In this document: one piece after another, positions 1 through 12,200 of the stretch
Position numbering within the stretch: the first letter of the stretch is position 1
Layout of the letters: the number at the start of each line of letters is the position of its first letter
Origin: Montifringilla adamsi
Lineage: Eukaryota; Chordata; Aves; Passeriformes; Passeridae
Length of the DNA: 64,000 nucleotides
Assembly (NCBI GenBank): GCA_017590115.1
Contig: JAGGNK010010225.1
Span: 9,412,834-9,476,833, forward strand
Reading direction: 5' to 3'
Position numbers and translations under genes: made by a program
The notes under the pieces: model-generated
Database searches by the model: none
Seen by the model: only the letters and a program-made list of their open reading frames with translations
Told to the model about the DNA's origin: nothing

Positions 1-285
1 AGCCTGCAGTAACAGAACAAGAGGTGAAGGTTTTAAACTAAAAAAGGATAAATTCAGATTAGATATAAGGAAAAAACTTTTATTATGAGGATGGTGAAAT
101 ACTAGAAAGGGTTGCCCAGAGAGGTGGTAGATGCAACATCCTTGGAAAAGTTGAAGGTCAGGCTGGATGGGGCTGTGTGCAACCTAATCTAGTTGGAGAT
201 GTCCCTACTCACTTCAGGGGGGTGGTGTATATGATATTATATGGTTCCTTCCAACCCAAACTGTTCTACAGCTCTATAAACAAAG
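1..285 (+). mobile_element. CR1 LINE fragment (3' end)
   Basis: The sequence matches the 3' part of avian CR1 elements as I know them: a TTTTAAACT-type stretch, then GGTTGCCCAGAGAGGTGGT, the GGTCAGGCTGGATGGGGCT block, GTTGGAGATGTCCCT and a terminal CCTTCCAACCCAAACTGTTCT. It is 5' truncated, as most CR1 copies are, and may continue beyond the left edge. It lies in TAX1BP1 intron 4, antisense to that gene. There is no coding capacity. Confidence 0.9.
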
Positions 286-1094
286 ATCATAAAAAATACT
301 TGAGAACTTATTTAATTGTAGTACTAGAAGCACATATCTGAAAAGCAAAAATATTCCAGATGTATCTCTGTACTGAATCTCTTATCCCTAAATTTTGAAA
401 GCCATAATACATGCAATTATGTGCCTAGATGCACCTAACAGGATCAAATGTCTGATGTCAAGATAAGGGAACTGCACTGAACAATTTTCCAAGAAGCAAC
501 TCAAACAAAAGTCAGTCTGGATTTCTTTCTTGTTTGTTTGGGTTTAAACCGTGTTCAACCTACAAACAGCAACAAGCAAATGTAAAACACCTTGACTCTG
601 GATACACAAACACAAGACCAATCACATCTCTCTAGCAAAGAGCACAATGCACAAAAAACTGCTTTAAATAAAATAAGAGCTATTCTAATATACTTAGGCA
701 TCTGCAATTATTCAGCTCAGTCTCCAGGGCTCTTAACTTGGGCAAAAATAAAAGTATACTGATTCCATAACTCTTTTTCCTTACAAGAAGCACCATTTCA
801 TACAAAGGGTATCTTCCCCCCACTCCAGTTAGTTGGTGACTACAGGTGTGAGAGAAGGGCAGTATCTACTCTTCTGTTTCTCTGTCCATGTTTAGTGCTA
901 TACATTTTTACATCTTGATTTGTTTAACCTGCAAATGTTCTAACTTCAACCAAATACTACAGAACAAGCCAGAAATATATACATTACACAGACACATGCA
1001 GGTATTTTCCTACTAGTTTTTTCTTCAGTATCTGTGATTGTGTGTATATAGTAAAAAAAAAAAAATAGCATTTTAAGATTTTTTTGTATCAAAC
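286..1094 (-). other. TAX1BP1: TAX1BP1 intron 4 (partial)
   Basis: This is intron sequence downstream of the 1095-1282 exon; the next exon is beyond the left edge. The donor is a GT at 1094-1093 on the minus strand (GAG|GTTTGA). Apart from the CR1 copy at the left end and an A-run near 1054-1066, I see only AT-rich unique sequence and no exon. Confidence 0.75.
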
Positions 1095-1282
1095 CTCAAG
1101 AAGTCCAGCTTTCGTGGTCACCACTAACATATCAGAGTTTCCTTCATCTTCCATAGTGAGCAATTCTTCAACAGGAGAAGAGGTACGAAACTGGAAAGGT
1201 GTGCTTGCTCCACGGATTTCTCCTTTGTAAGTCACGTAACAGAACTGATAAAATTCTCCATCATCATTTGGTAGATAATATC
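1095..1282 (-). CDS. TAX1BP1: TAX1BP1 third coding exon (end of SKICH, LVV motif)
   Basis: This exon encodes residues 94 (completed) to 156 of the predicted protein. It opens with YYLPNDDGEFYQFCYV and closes with GNSDMLVVTTKAGLLE, nearly identical to human TAX1BP1. It finishes the SKICH domain, which in this family mediates contacts with autophagy factors. MLVV (about residues 145-148) matches the non-canonical LC3-interacting motif shared with NDP52 (CALCOCO2). The acceptor TTTGCTAG is at 1286-1283 and the donor GAG|GT is at 1095/1094. The length of 188 nt is 2 nt completing the split glycine codon plus 62 codons, ending in phase 0. The coiled-coil and zinc-finger exons lie outside the window. 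NDP52 and CALCOCO1 are the only close relatives; the wording of the exon is that of TAX1BP1. Confidence 0.96.
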
Positions 1283-4200
1283 CTAGCAAAATAAATTCAT
1301 ATTTGAAGAAATATTCTACACAAGCTTACAAGTCTCCATCTGCAGACAGATTACCATATCATGTTTGACTTACAGATTTCATGCTCATTGCCTCAGTATG
1401 GCATAAGTATATCATTAAAACAGCAGGAAAAAAAAATCATCCTACTTAGTAACCTTCAATCCCCAGCAATTTCTATTAGCATTTAAGACAAAGATTAAAC
1501 AATGTTAGGCAATAGCTGCTATATGTAGACATCTCCTCACATACATTAGGTAACAGCTGCTGCATATACATTTATGAAACAGAATTATTGGCAATCAGAT
1601 GCCATGAAGTTGCATCATGACCACATTATTGTGTGACTGCTGTACAGACTGCTGTACGGTCACAGAACAGAGAGCAAGTGATTTTTTTGGCCTTGAAATA
1701 CATACACAAGAAAATACAACAGAAAAACACAAAATAATATGCAATGAGAAGACATCTGCAGTTTCACGAGGTACCATTTGTACATAGGGTTTTCTTGTTG
1801 TTGTTCTGGAAGGCAGGGGTTTGTGGGACAAACATCCTTTTTCTATTTTTTAAAGCACAGAAATGTTCTGAATGGATGACACCAGCTGAAAGGGATGAGT
1901 CTGGAATTTAACAAAGAGCTTATTTTTTAAAACTGAAAAAAATTCTTCTCAACTTTACAAGGTAAGAATAAATCCTCTTTCTTGAAGCTATGTAATGGTA
2001 CATAGTGCAAGTAAATTATTTGAGAAGAATTTCTGTGTGACTATCCAACTGAACTGTTGCCCACTAAAGCTTCACACATCTTGCACGACCCGGATTCACA
2101 GAGTAAGATTTATGAATGTTAAAAAATCATTTTGAGAACAACTGACATTTTTACCTTTATTAGTATATTCAAGACCAATGTCTTACCCAATTTAATGGTA
2201 ACAAAAACCAGCCAGTTTTATTGAGAATACTTCTTTTTGGATACTGTAGCCAGCCTGAGGATGATACTAACACAATAAACCCTCACTTAGTGTTCAGTCC
2301 AGTAAGTGATGCCAATTTCAATCTTATTTCACCACATTTCAATCTTCGCCCTTTCTAACTTTATCATTAACTTTTCACAAACTTTTATTCCAGATTCCTG
2401 GAAGTCTTTTCCCAGTACTCTCAGCTACCTTTTCTAGAAACAGTAAAACATTACATTTGCTGTACAGACAGCACTTGTAGCAAGAACTTCGTGTTTCCAT
2501 TAGTCCTATACTTTATTAACAGTCACTTATGGCATAGTAGCTGAATCTCAAAACACCAGGATTTTATATTTCCTATATAGTATATGTATTTCCTGTATAG
2601 CACTGTATTTCAATTTACCTGATTCAGTGCTTAAGTAAGATGAAACTATGCAGAAATAAATGTAGAACAATCTACACTGCTGCTTCAGCACATTTCAATA
2701 TTGGTTCAGACAACCTGATTTTAAAACTACTGAAAGTCTTTCTTCTTGTTCTAACACGTACTGGAGAAACAGATTTCTGATTATTTTCTCCCAGCACAAT
2801 TACTTGATCATAAAAAAAACAATCACATTTAACATGCTGCACAACATTTACTATTTAGCTCAGATAATTAAGCTCCTGTAAGATCTACAGATCTCATCTC
2901 AGCAGCATTAAAATATCTTGCCAAACACAACCAGGAGACTGTTTGAATGGAGGTTCAATCTGGCAGCTCTATAAAAGTGGAGATCTGTCAGGATGGAATG
3001 TAACAGATGAGACAGAGACACTTGGTCTCTTAATGTGTGGTAAAATTTCTATGTACAAAGGACTGATAATGGCAGTTCTACTGAACAGAAGAGTTCTACT
3101 CTTCTAGATCACTTTTCATTTGAGTCCAACCCAATTTCATTAATTCAGTGAACTTTGGTAACTGTAAAAGAAATTAATGATTTCCTTCCACTTTCTACAG
3201 AGCACACACACTTTTCAATCAGCTTCAAGGTTATAAAATGGTTATCACGTTATCAGACCATGTGGATATGATCCTCATTGAAAGCACCAGAATAAAAAAA
3301 GAGAGAACTGAAATCAAAGCTATCACTATTTGCAGCTTTAATAAAACAACAAGCTAATACAGTCATCATTTCAGGACTTCAATTATTTAATTTTTTTTAT
3401 ATGTTTTAAGCAACAAACATACGCACAAAGACCAAGGCCAAGACTGGGAAGGAAAAAAGAAGGTAAGATTGTACATAAAATTCTGTTTGTACACAGAAAA
3501 GCATTAATTCAGTGGAAGTGCTCTTTTCACATGAAATTTTCTATGTGAATAGATTTTTGACATTTGTCATTTCCTGTGGCAACAAGTTCTGCATATTGAC
3601 TGTGTTATAAAAGTATCATGTCTACCTCCATTTTGAACTTGTCACTTGGTAGCTAACATTAATGGTTCCTATTTTTTCTGGATCTATAGAACGGTTAATC
3701 CATGCCATGGGTAGTTGATTTTAGAGACATAGTCACTTCACATTACTTTCCTTGCCCAGCCTGAAAAACCTGGCAGAAGGAAGTCTGGAAGGTCATTCTG
3801 TCAGGTTTCCCACTCAAGAGGCTATTGTCAGCACCTGAGATTACTGTGGCTGTGCCTGAACAACTGTATGGAAATTCTCAACCTTCCAAACCAGGATACC
3901 TGTTCAACAACTGCACTACTCCCTCATGATAAAAATGCTCTTCCTAATGTCAGACACAAACCTCCCATGTCATAACCCAAAGTCATTGTCTCTTTTTCTA
4001 TTTAACAAGTGTGGCTCTCGTCTTTGTATCTCCACACCTTTACAGAGAAGCTATTTCTTAATTTTGACATGCTTTGCTGCACTTTACTAGACCTCTTTTC
4101 AGTGTTGCAAATGTAGTTATACTATAGACTTGTATAGTGGTGTAACATTTTCTTGTTTGTTCCTTATTCTGTTCTTAAAAGCCTCAGACATTTCCATCAA

Positions 4201-4682
4201 TTCCTTGCAGGAAAAAGTCCCTTGCAACTCTATGACTACTCTGAACTTTCACGAAACCATCATCTACACTATTTATTCTTTGACAAGAATCATTTCACAT
4301 TGATAATGTTTAAACTCCAGAGACTAAAGATCATGTAAAGACACACTGCACTAAGAGAGGCCAAGATTAAAAAGAACCTGCTGATGGTTAAACAAAGTCA
4401 TTTATTGTATTTTAATAGTTTCCAGCAGAGCTTCTCTATCAGTCATGAATATCTGCCATTACTATGGAAAAACATACTAAGTCACATACTTTTCCTTACA
4501 ATTTTCCTTGACATCTAAAAATAAGACTAAACTTCCCACAGTGAAATGTTGAAAATTATCCTCCAATTTATCTATTTTAAACTCCAGAACTGTTATACAA
4601 TGCTCAGCACCTAAATGAACTGATAAGTACTTAAAAAGCTGAGTAGGCTGGAAACTACAGATAGACACTGCCTTATACTCAC
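1283..4682 (-). other. TAX1BP1: TAX1BP1 intron 3
   Basis: This 3.4 kb phase-1 intron lies between the second and third coding exons, with donor CAAG|GTGAGT at 4683/4682 and acceptor CTAG at 1284-1283. It holds a diverged CR1 fragment near 3.9-4.1 kb. The rest is AT-rich and I recognise nothing else in it. Confidence 0.85.
3885..4120 (-). mobile_element. Diverged CR1 fragment
   Basis: Read on the plus strand, the order ACTCCCTCATGATAAAAATG, CTCTTCCTAATGTCAGAC, AAACCTCCCATGTCATAAC, then a TCATTGTCTCTTTTTC stretch parallels the reverse complement of the region before the CR1 3' end (consensus-like 'aagaatttcttcctaat... aacctcccctg... cctcttgtcct'). It is an old copy with many substitutions, so the ends are approximate. 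It has the same orientation as TAX1BP1. Confidence 0.55.
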
Positions 4683-4785
4683 CTTGAAAAGTCAGCACAC
4701 AGTTAACAGTTGATCCTTCCACATAATTCTCTGGCATAGGTGACCAAAGAAACGTGTAATAATCTCTTGCCGTACTCCAACCAAC
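4683..4785 (-). CDS. TAX1BP1: TAX1BP1 second coding exon (SKICH middle)
   Basis: This exon encodes residues 60-93 and the first base of codon 94. It begins VGWSTARDYYTFLWSPMPEN and ends VNCVLTFQ, matching human TAX1BP1 with a few substitutions. These are central strands of the SKICH immunoglobulin-like fold. The acceptor is ATTTTAG at 4787-4786 before GTTGGTTGG, and the donor is CAAG|GTGAGT at 4683/4682. The length of 103 nt is 34 codons plus one base, which joins in frame to the 1095-1282 exon (G|GA, glycine). The preceding exon ends in phase 0 on IFK, so the junction reads FKVGW as in mammals. Confidence 0.96.
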
Positions 4786-5156
4786 CTAAAATTAAATAAA
4801 CCACAACAAAAAACAATTAAAAAAATAAAATACAGAAAGAGAAAACATTAAACAGAAGAATTTAATATACACAGTTAAGATATCATGGTCGGGCCTTTAC
4901 AACATACCATAATATGCACATTTCTGCTTCAAAATGCAATGAAAAGATACTTAACAAGGTTTACAAATCAGGAATATTTTAACAGGCATGTCAAAGATTT
5001 AGCATTAATTTTATTAAGCTTGTTACCTAAGGCAGTAAATGGGTCTAAGGCAATAAAAGGGTCTATATAAAGTAAAACACCAGACAGTTTTCACTATATG
5101 TTAAACTATTTGCTAAATTTTTTTTTCTATAAAGATACACATTTCTACATTAAAAA

Positions 5157-5208
5157 TACAAAAATATTAATTCCTCATGCTATACAAAAATATTAATTCC
5201 TCATGCTA
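5157..5208. repeat. 26-bp perfect tandem duplication
   Basis: Two adjacent identical copies (5157-5182 and 5183-5208) of a 26-base unit that starts TACAAAAATATTAATTCC. The perfect identity suggests a recent slippage or duplication event. It lies in TAX1BP1 intron 2. Confidence 0.95.
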
Positions 5209-5517
5209 TAATGAAATTTCCTTAGTGTAGGTTCTGCCAATGTTGACTCTTTTGTGTCCACAGTCCAACTGGTTCATCAGAAAATAAAAAGGAGGGAAAA
5301 AAAGCTTTCTATGCTACTGAAAAGATCACAATTGACAAACTGAATTTTTTTTACAACTTCTGCAATGCTAAAGACCAGCATTTCACTGAATGCTAACTCT
5401 CTCATACATACACACTATGTCTGGAAAGAAAAAACACAGATCTGCATGAAAACATAACTCAGTTAAGTCAGCACAGTCTTCTGCTAACTTCAAAAACCCT
5501 CTGCTTTCAGAGTTTTC

Positions 5518-5728
5518 CTAAGAGGGCAGTTCTGTACCGTGGTGAGCCACTGGCACGGGTTGCTCAGGGAAGCTGTGGATGCCCCATCTCTGGAAGTGTT
5601 CAAGGTCAGACTGGATGGAGCAACCAGGTCTAGTGAGAGGGGTCCCTACCCTCGGCAGGAGGGTTGAAACTACATCTTCTTTAACATCTCTTCCAACCCA
5701 GGCCATTCTGCGAGCCTATGATTCCACC
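5518..5728 (+). mobile_element. CR1 LINE fragment (3' end)
   Basis: The plus strand carries the CR1 3' module in order: GGTTGCTCAGGGAAGCTGTG, GATGCCCCATCTCTGGAAGT, GTTCAAGGTCAGACTGGATG, then CTTCCAACCCAGGCCATTCT and a terminal CTATGATTCCA. It is 5' truncated, non-coding, and lies antisense in TAX1BP1 intron 2. Confidence 0.9.
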
Positions 5729-8700
5729 CTCTGAAGACATACATCCCAACAGGCCTGAAATACATTCAACTAAACCAGAAAGCCAAAGCAACTACTGTAA
5801 AGCAACGGATATTAATAATAGCATAATGGTAAAGGAAAAGAAGAAATATATCTGATTTATTCCACTGATGGAAAAAAAATACCAAAACCTTAACAAATGC
5901 TAGGTGTCTAACAGTTTATCAGTAACTGGGAATGCTGTCATGGAAGAATTAAGATATGGAAAGGGAATAAATTGTTTCCCAATTTTTATCGGGAAAGAAA
6001 GACTCTTTCAAGAGGAAGAAGAAAAAACCAAATACCCACACACAAAAACCACACAACAACCAAGAAAAGATTAAATTACTGATCATTATTTTCATTGCTT
6101 CAATAGGCAACACTTCCAAACTCCAAGTTTAGAACTCTTTCTTCATAAAGAATACATTGCAGCAGTGTGTTTTAAAAGCATTAGCAGCTGGGATTTTAAA
6201 GGAATTTTCAATTAAAAAAGAAAAAAAAAAGGAGAATATGTTTAGATATAGGCAAAGAGAACATCAGAGGTCAAAATAATTCAACACCACAACAGCAATT
6301 ATAGATGTATATAGGCGTACATTTCATGTATGCAAATTAATATACAGCATTAATAAAAAAATTCTGAATAGATTATTCCATAGATGTCCATTCACTACTT
6401 CACTTTTTATTAAGAAGTATGGAAGAAACTAATGTTGGAAGATGATGGAGACTTTTTTATATTCTCAAAAAACACTGATTAACAACAGTGAAACCAGATG
6501 AAATTCTCATTGCTTCTGTAAGGCAACACTTACTGAACAGAAGCAGTGCAGATGCTCAACACTAGAATGGAATCACCTACTACATCTTAGGCCCATTCCT
6601 AGCAAGGAAGAGTTCTATGATATCTCCTATCAAGCAGCTTTTAAAAAGGCCAGTGAAATGAGACTTCCTGGGGTTGTTGTTCCCACACTTTTAAATATCT
6701 CAGAAACAACACGGAAAACTCTTCCAGTAACTTGAAGGTAGTAAAAGCAATTTTTTCTTGACAAAAGTTCACAGGAAACATTTCGCAAATTTTCACATTA
6801 GTCATGTCTTCAAATCCAACTGACATGTTACTACCTTTTTTTTTTCCCTGAACTTGCTTTTATTCAGAAAAGAGAAGCATATACCATTATTTGCTGTCCT
6901 AAACTGAAGCATACTGCTTTCTAAATTTAGCTCTCAGTGAGTGAAAAGTCAACATCATCTTTTTCGTTTCAGAAAAGAAACTAAATTATCACTGTATAGA
7001 ACTGAAATAATCTTTTTATCTGTTAAAAACCACACACTGCTTCTAATGCTATTTTCGTGACTAAAATAACTTTGTTCCTTCTGATAATTAACACTGGAAA
7101 ACAAAGAGAAGAAACAAATGCCAGTGAACATAAACACGAAAATAAAAAGCTTATTCCTGGAATTCTATCTTTTTATATTTTTCTTATATATCACATATTG
7201 ATTCATAAATTTAGTGATTTATCCTAAAACCAGAAGTTATTTTTACCAATACTCTACCTGTAGTAGTAATCAACAAAAGGGGGTTTTTTGAGGTCATTTA
7301 AAACTTTAGCCATACTGATACAAACAAAAAGAATAATTATATAGAAAACAACTCTCCTGGTCTGTTTCTCAGCAGGTGCTTTATTTTTAAGTATAACTGC
7401 AATCTGTAGGCTACTGGTAAAGAGAAAACTGTGACACATCAAGAGCTAGCAGGGAATACCCAAGGAAGTTTACCCCACAAGTATTTTCTGTAACAATTCC
7501 CCACAATTCCTGTCATCCATCATCTCTTTCCCCTGGTGACGCTCCCTGTCTTACACTCCTATGATCATGACAATTCCATTCTTTCCTAATGGGCACACAG
7601 AAGGCATCAGCAGGTGTGCATTGCCCAACAGCTCGTCACCGCACAGAATTTGAGAAAATGAGGGTTTTCCCTGCTACACATTGCACGTGTCAAAATGTGA
7701 CAATGCAGAGAAGGAAGTATGAACAAATGTCATCTTGCTCACAAATTAATACATTTTAAAAAGGGAAGGTGAATATTCTGCAGCTAAGCAAGTTAACTTA
7801 GTAACATTTTTCAACATCCTTCCTACATAACAATAAATACTATTAAATTTCACAGGGTTATTTCTTAAATGGCACAAACAAGGAACAAAGCCACATAACA
7901 ATATGCTGAGAATAAAATAAAAACAAATTTAAGTAATCCATGGTTTAGGTGCAGGATATATTTTTATATTTTTTAAAAAAGAAATCTGTTATTTTATCAA
8001 CAGGTTTTAATAAACTTCCACTTAAGTACTTTGTATCTTTGGTCAATATTCTCTTTAATAAGCCTAGTATGGAGTACACAGTGGTTCCAAACTACAAAAT
8101 ACTCTACTATATACATACATATACACAGTCATAAGCTTCTCTATGGCAACAAATTATACTATCACAGATACAAGACTACAGCACACACTGGATGGCTCAG
8201 CAGTGATTTAAATGTGATCTTTGACACAGGTATTTCTTTCAGCTCAGAAAGAAAACCAACAGATGTCTAAACTTTAACTAGGGTTAAAACTATACGAATA
8301 AAATTTAACACCACTTAAGGGAAAGTAAATAAAAATTGAGAAACTAAAACTAGTGGCAAAAGCTACAAGGAAATCAACAAGAAGTGAAAAATACGAAGAA
8401 TATTTGTCAGCAGCCCCACAGTGAGTTTATATGATAAATAAAACCCTGTAGCTTTGGAAGCAAAACAAACAGCATTCTCAGCAACAACAGGCATATTAGC
8501 TTAGAAAAATAGTTTCATTTCAGAATCAGAAAAGCTAGATTATTTGTCTTACTGCTGATGATACCAACAAAACCTCTAGCAGTAATATAGACTATTTTCC
8601 AGGTTAGTCTCTGAAATGGGAGTCCAGATCCTCCACAAGAACCCACTCAATGTGAACACCTTACCTGTACTACACTGACAGGAGGAAAATGGAAAATTGG

Positions 8701-9193
8701 CAGGTCAATAAGAACAAGAGTTGGACTATTTCAACTGACAAAACAGCTGAAATAACTGAGCACCTTTTCTCATGAAAACATATACAGAAAACAAACAAAC
8801 GCTTGTTAGAATGATTTGAAAATTTAATTCTTGCATTTGAAATTCAAAACAATGAAAAAAAGCCACTGAGAGAAATTATGTCCATTATAAAAATATATTT
8901 AAAATAAATCTTCAATAATACTGAATAATTTTTAATTTTCTTCATTTATTAAGCAAGTTCTAAAAAATTATGAAAATTATGAATATTTATGAATCTCCAA
9001 ACATATTTATTTACATTAATAATTAGAACTTAACAGCTGTTAAAAGACAATAACAAGGGGAAAGATGTGGAAACCCACACTTAATTCTTGTTGAAGACCC
9101 ATGTGAAGTTAACAGATCTATTTTGGTACAAAGAACACATTCTTATGTATCAAAATGTGAAACCAAAGTTAAACTTAACTTCACGTATCAGTT

Positions 9194-9280
9194 GAAAAAA
9201 AAGAAAAAACAACCAAAAAAAACAAAACCAAAAAAACACCACCACCAACAAAAACAAAACAAAAACACAACCAATAAAAA
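9194..9280 (+). repeat. A/C-only low-complexity tract
   Basis: This stretch of nearly only A and C (AAAAAACAACC, CACCACCAACAAAAAC and similar) has no strict unit. It makes a spurious Lys/Asn/Gln/Thr-rich open frame on the plus strand and a Phe/Val/Leu-rich one on the minus strand. Confidence 0.9.
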
Positions 9281-12200
9281 GTCTACTACAAACATGAAAC
9301 CAAGTTTCAGTCAAAATATAAAGTATGCACTGATACACAGTAGTACCAGAAAACTTAAATAAATGAAAAATTTACATAGGACACACTGAGAAATTTTCCG
9401 AGCCAGGAAGAGCAAAACAGGCACAGTTTATTAGTCCAGCTTAAAAACCTGGCACAAGCCATGGCAACCATTACACCATCCACATTCAAGCACACGAACA
9501 CTGCAAATTATAGAACTCTGACACAAAACTTGCTGAAGTTCAGAGGATAAAAATGAAGAATTACCAGTCAAACTACACTCAGTACACTTCACTCACTGTG
9601 AAGCCTGAACTCGTGTTCGTCATCTGATGAGCACAGCAGCCATCTGCATTGACTGACTGTGCTGATACCATTACTTTTTAAGGAATTCATTGAAAACTCT
9701 GAAAACATTTTGTTCGGAGTTCAAAACTCAAAAAATAGAAACATTATTATTTCTCAGTCAAAAGAGCATGTTAAGACTTAGATGTTGCAACTTTCCTAAA
9801 GCAACAGAAAGAAAAACATCCATTTTACAACTGGGTTAGACATAAAGCATCTATCACTCAACACATTCTTCTATATTCTCTGCATTTAATTCTTTCAAAC
9901 TCCACTCCGAAATACATTTTTAAATTAGACAGCTCTGCGTAAATGCAAACATTCTTGCTTTCCTTCAGAAGTTAACCAAGACATTAACAATCCAGAAACC
10001 AAATCCTATTTTCACCTTCTCAGCCATGATTTTAAACCAAAACGTAAATACACATCATTTATACCACAAAAAATATCCAGATTAGGTTATTAGGTACAAT
10101 GTACAACTGAAACCTCACTTAATTGAATTTTCCCTTCATAAAATGGAAAGCTTTAATAGGCCATTACAGAGTAATACACCCATGATATTTCTATCTCCTA
10201 CTTTTGAGCAGAAAGACTTATTTCAATTTAGGACATCATAAATGCTTTTCAGTCATATAAACCAACTCAGTAGCTACAGTGGAAATGCTGAAGTCTGGTA
10301 AAGTTTAAGAGTCCAGCACCAAGTGCTTTACAATTTGGCTGGGCAAGTAGGGACAACTCAGCTGTCCCATAATACTCACACTAGACAGGTTTTCCTTCTA
10401 CTAACAAATAGGCATGCGGTCATCACAAAAGTTTTTTCTTCTTCTCTGCTGCCCCACAGATGCTGCCCCTTTCTTACTCCAACGTCACATCACACAGTGA
10501 GATTAGCTTTCCCATATTTACATTTCACCCACAGTATGTTTCAACAGAAGAGCTTGAAGAAAATTTGCCAAGTAGAAAAATAAATGGGGGCATGGGGGAG
10601 GGAGCATAAATAGGGAGTGCCTGTCTCTATAGCAATAATGAATTATCCAATATCTAACTGAGGGAAAACAATAGCCATTTTATTTCACTGTATCTCCTTC
10701 AACTCTCATCTGGTTCATCTTACACAGAATGTAAGCTTTTCTAAGGTGAAAGCTCTACTTCACAACTCCACAGTGTTTTCAGTGTAAAAATTTTTTCCAA
10801 CTTTGTTTTCATTTCTTGAGTTTCAGATGAACATGGAAAATAAAATCTTTCTGATTATCCATTTTGTTAAATTTGTTTCCTTTCATAATTGCTTGGTAAA
10901 ATTAGTCTATTCCATCTGGAGACAGAGTGCCTTAAAGAAAGACCATCAGCATGGGAAGCTCACTTGGCATTTTGTTCCCTGGCCTCAGAAAACTGTTACA
11001 CAGCTGAAAGAACAGCAGTGTTCATTCTGCTATATTAACAGTGCCTGACCTATCTATACAACATCAACAAACCAAAGAAGCAAACACTTCTTTGGAAAAC
11101 ACTTGTTTAGCTGAACCAACTTGGGCATAATCAGCAGGCCTTTACTGAAGATATCTAATTACAATCCAATTTTTTTAAAAATCACACAAAAAATTCGACC
11201 ACAAAATTTATCAGAGTAAAAATTAAGCCATTTTTCTAATTTAATTAAAGGTAAATTAAATAGCTGAGAAAGAAATTTGGCAAAGCGCCCTAAGTACTGC
11301 AAGAAGACAATGTGCTACCTCTGAAAGAAGCAAAATCACAGACAGGAGATAAGGCTCTGGATGTATGTTATACAGTTTAATTATTACTGACAACTCTAAG
11401 TCAGCAGCCTTTCCATGTTTCACATGGTAAGACTTTGCCCCAAACCACAGACAGCACAGGTGTCTAAGCAAAACACCACTGGAACCAGTATCACAGGAAG
11501 AGATTTTTCCAAGCAGGCCCGGTTTGGCCATAACCCTGAGCAAAGTAATGTTACTTGAAAGTGACAGCAATGCCTGTGCTACTGTAGCACATAGTCTACA
11601 ACCAGCAGCTACAAACACCAAGTTCTCCTAAACAACTAGCAGATCAGAAAATGAAAACATCTGTGTTCAGTGAAGCTCATACCAGCCAAAATTACTGAGT
11701 TAATGCTGCCTGTTAACACTGATATACCATTAATGCAATGTACTATTGAACACAGGCATCATCAGCAAGTAATGGTATCTAGATAGGAGTTCTGAAAGAA
11801 TCAAACTGTACAAACAATTGCAGAACATGGACATAAGGGAAAGTACTTATTTAAGTATTAAGTTCACTGTAGTAACATTCAGGCATAGACATTTCAAAAT
11901 AAGTAAGCAAAGTCAAACCTCGGGGGTTTCAGTATGTCTGTAATCACCTTAAACCACATGCAACTTTGACTTAGCCAAGATGCTTAAGCCTTCACTTCAG
12001 ACATGACCTTGCTACTCACACTGGGATTAAAATCAGTTATACAACAGGAGCCCCAAGGTTGTGACATTCTTGGGTAGAAGACGGCTGCAAAGTACTCTAG
12101 ATTCTTTATGAAAGGCTGTAATCTCAAAATGTTCTCTCAGTCCCAGATATGAAGTCCATCCCTGCTGAATGTTACAAACATGTACATTAATTTGGACTAT

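Noticed and set aside
9123..9362. Lys/Asn-rich 79-codon frame
   Set aside because: Produced by an A/C-only low-complexity tract, not a gene.
11256..11621. 121-codon minus-strand frame in TAX1BP1 intron 2
   Set aside because: No recognisable domain, inside a well-supported intron, and not joined in phase to flanking TAX1BP1 exons.
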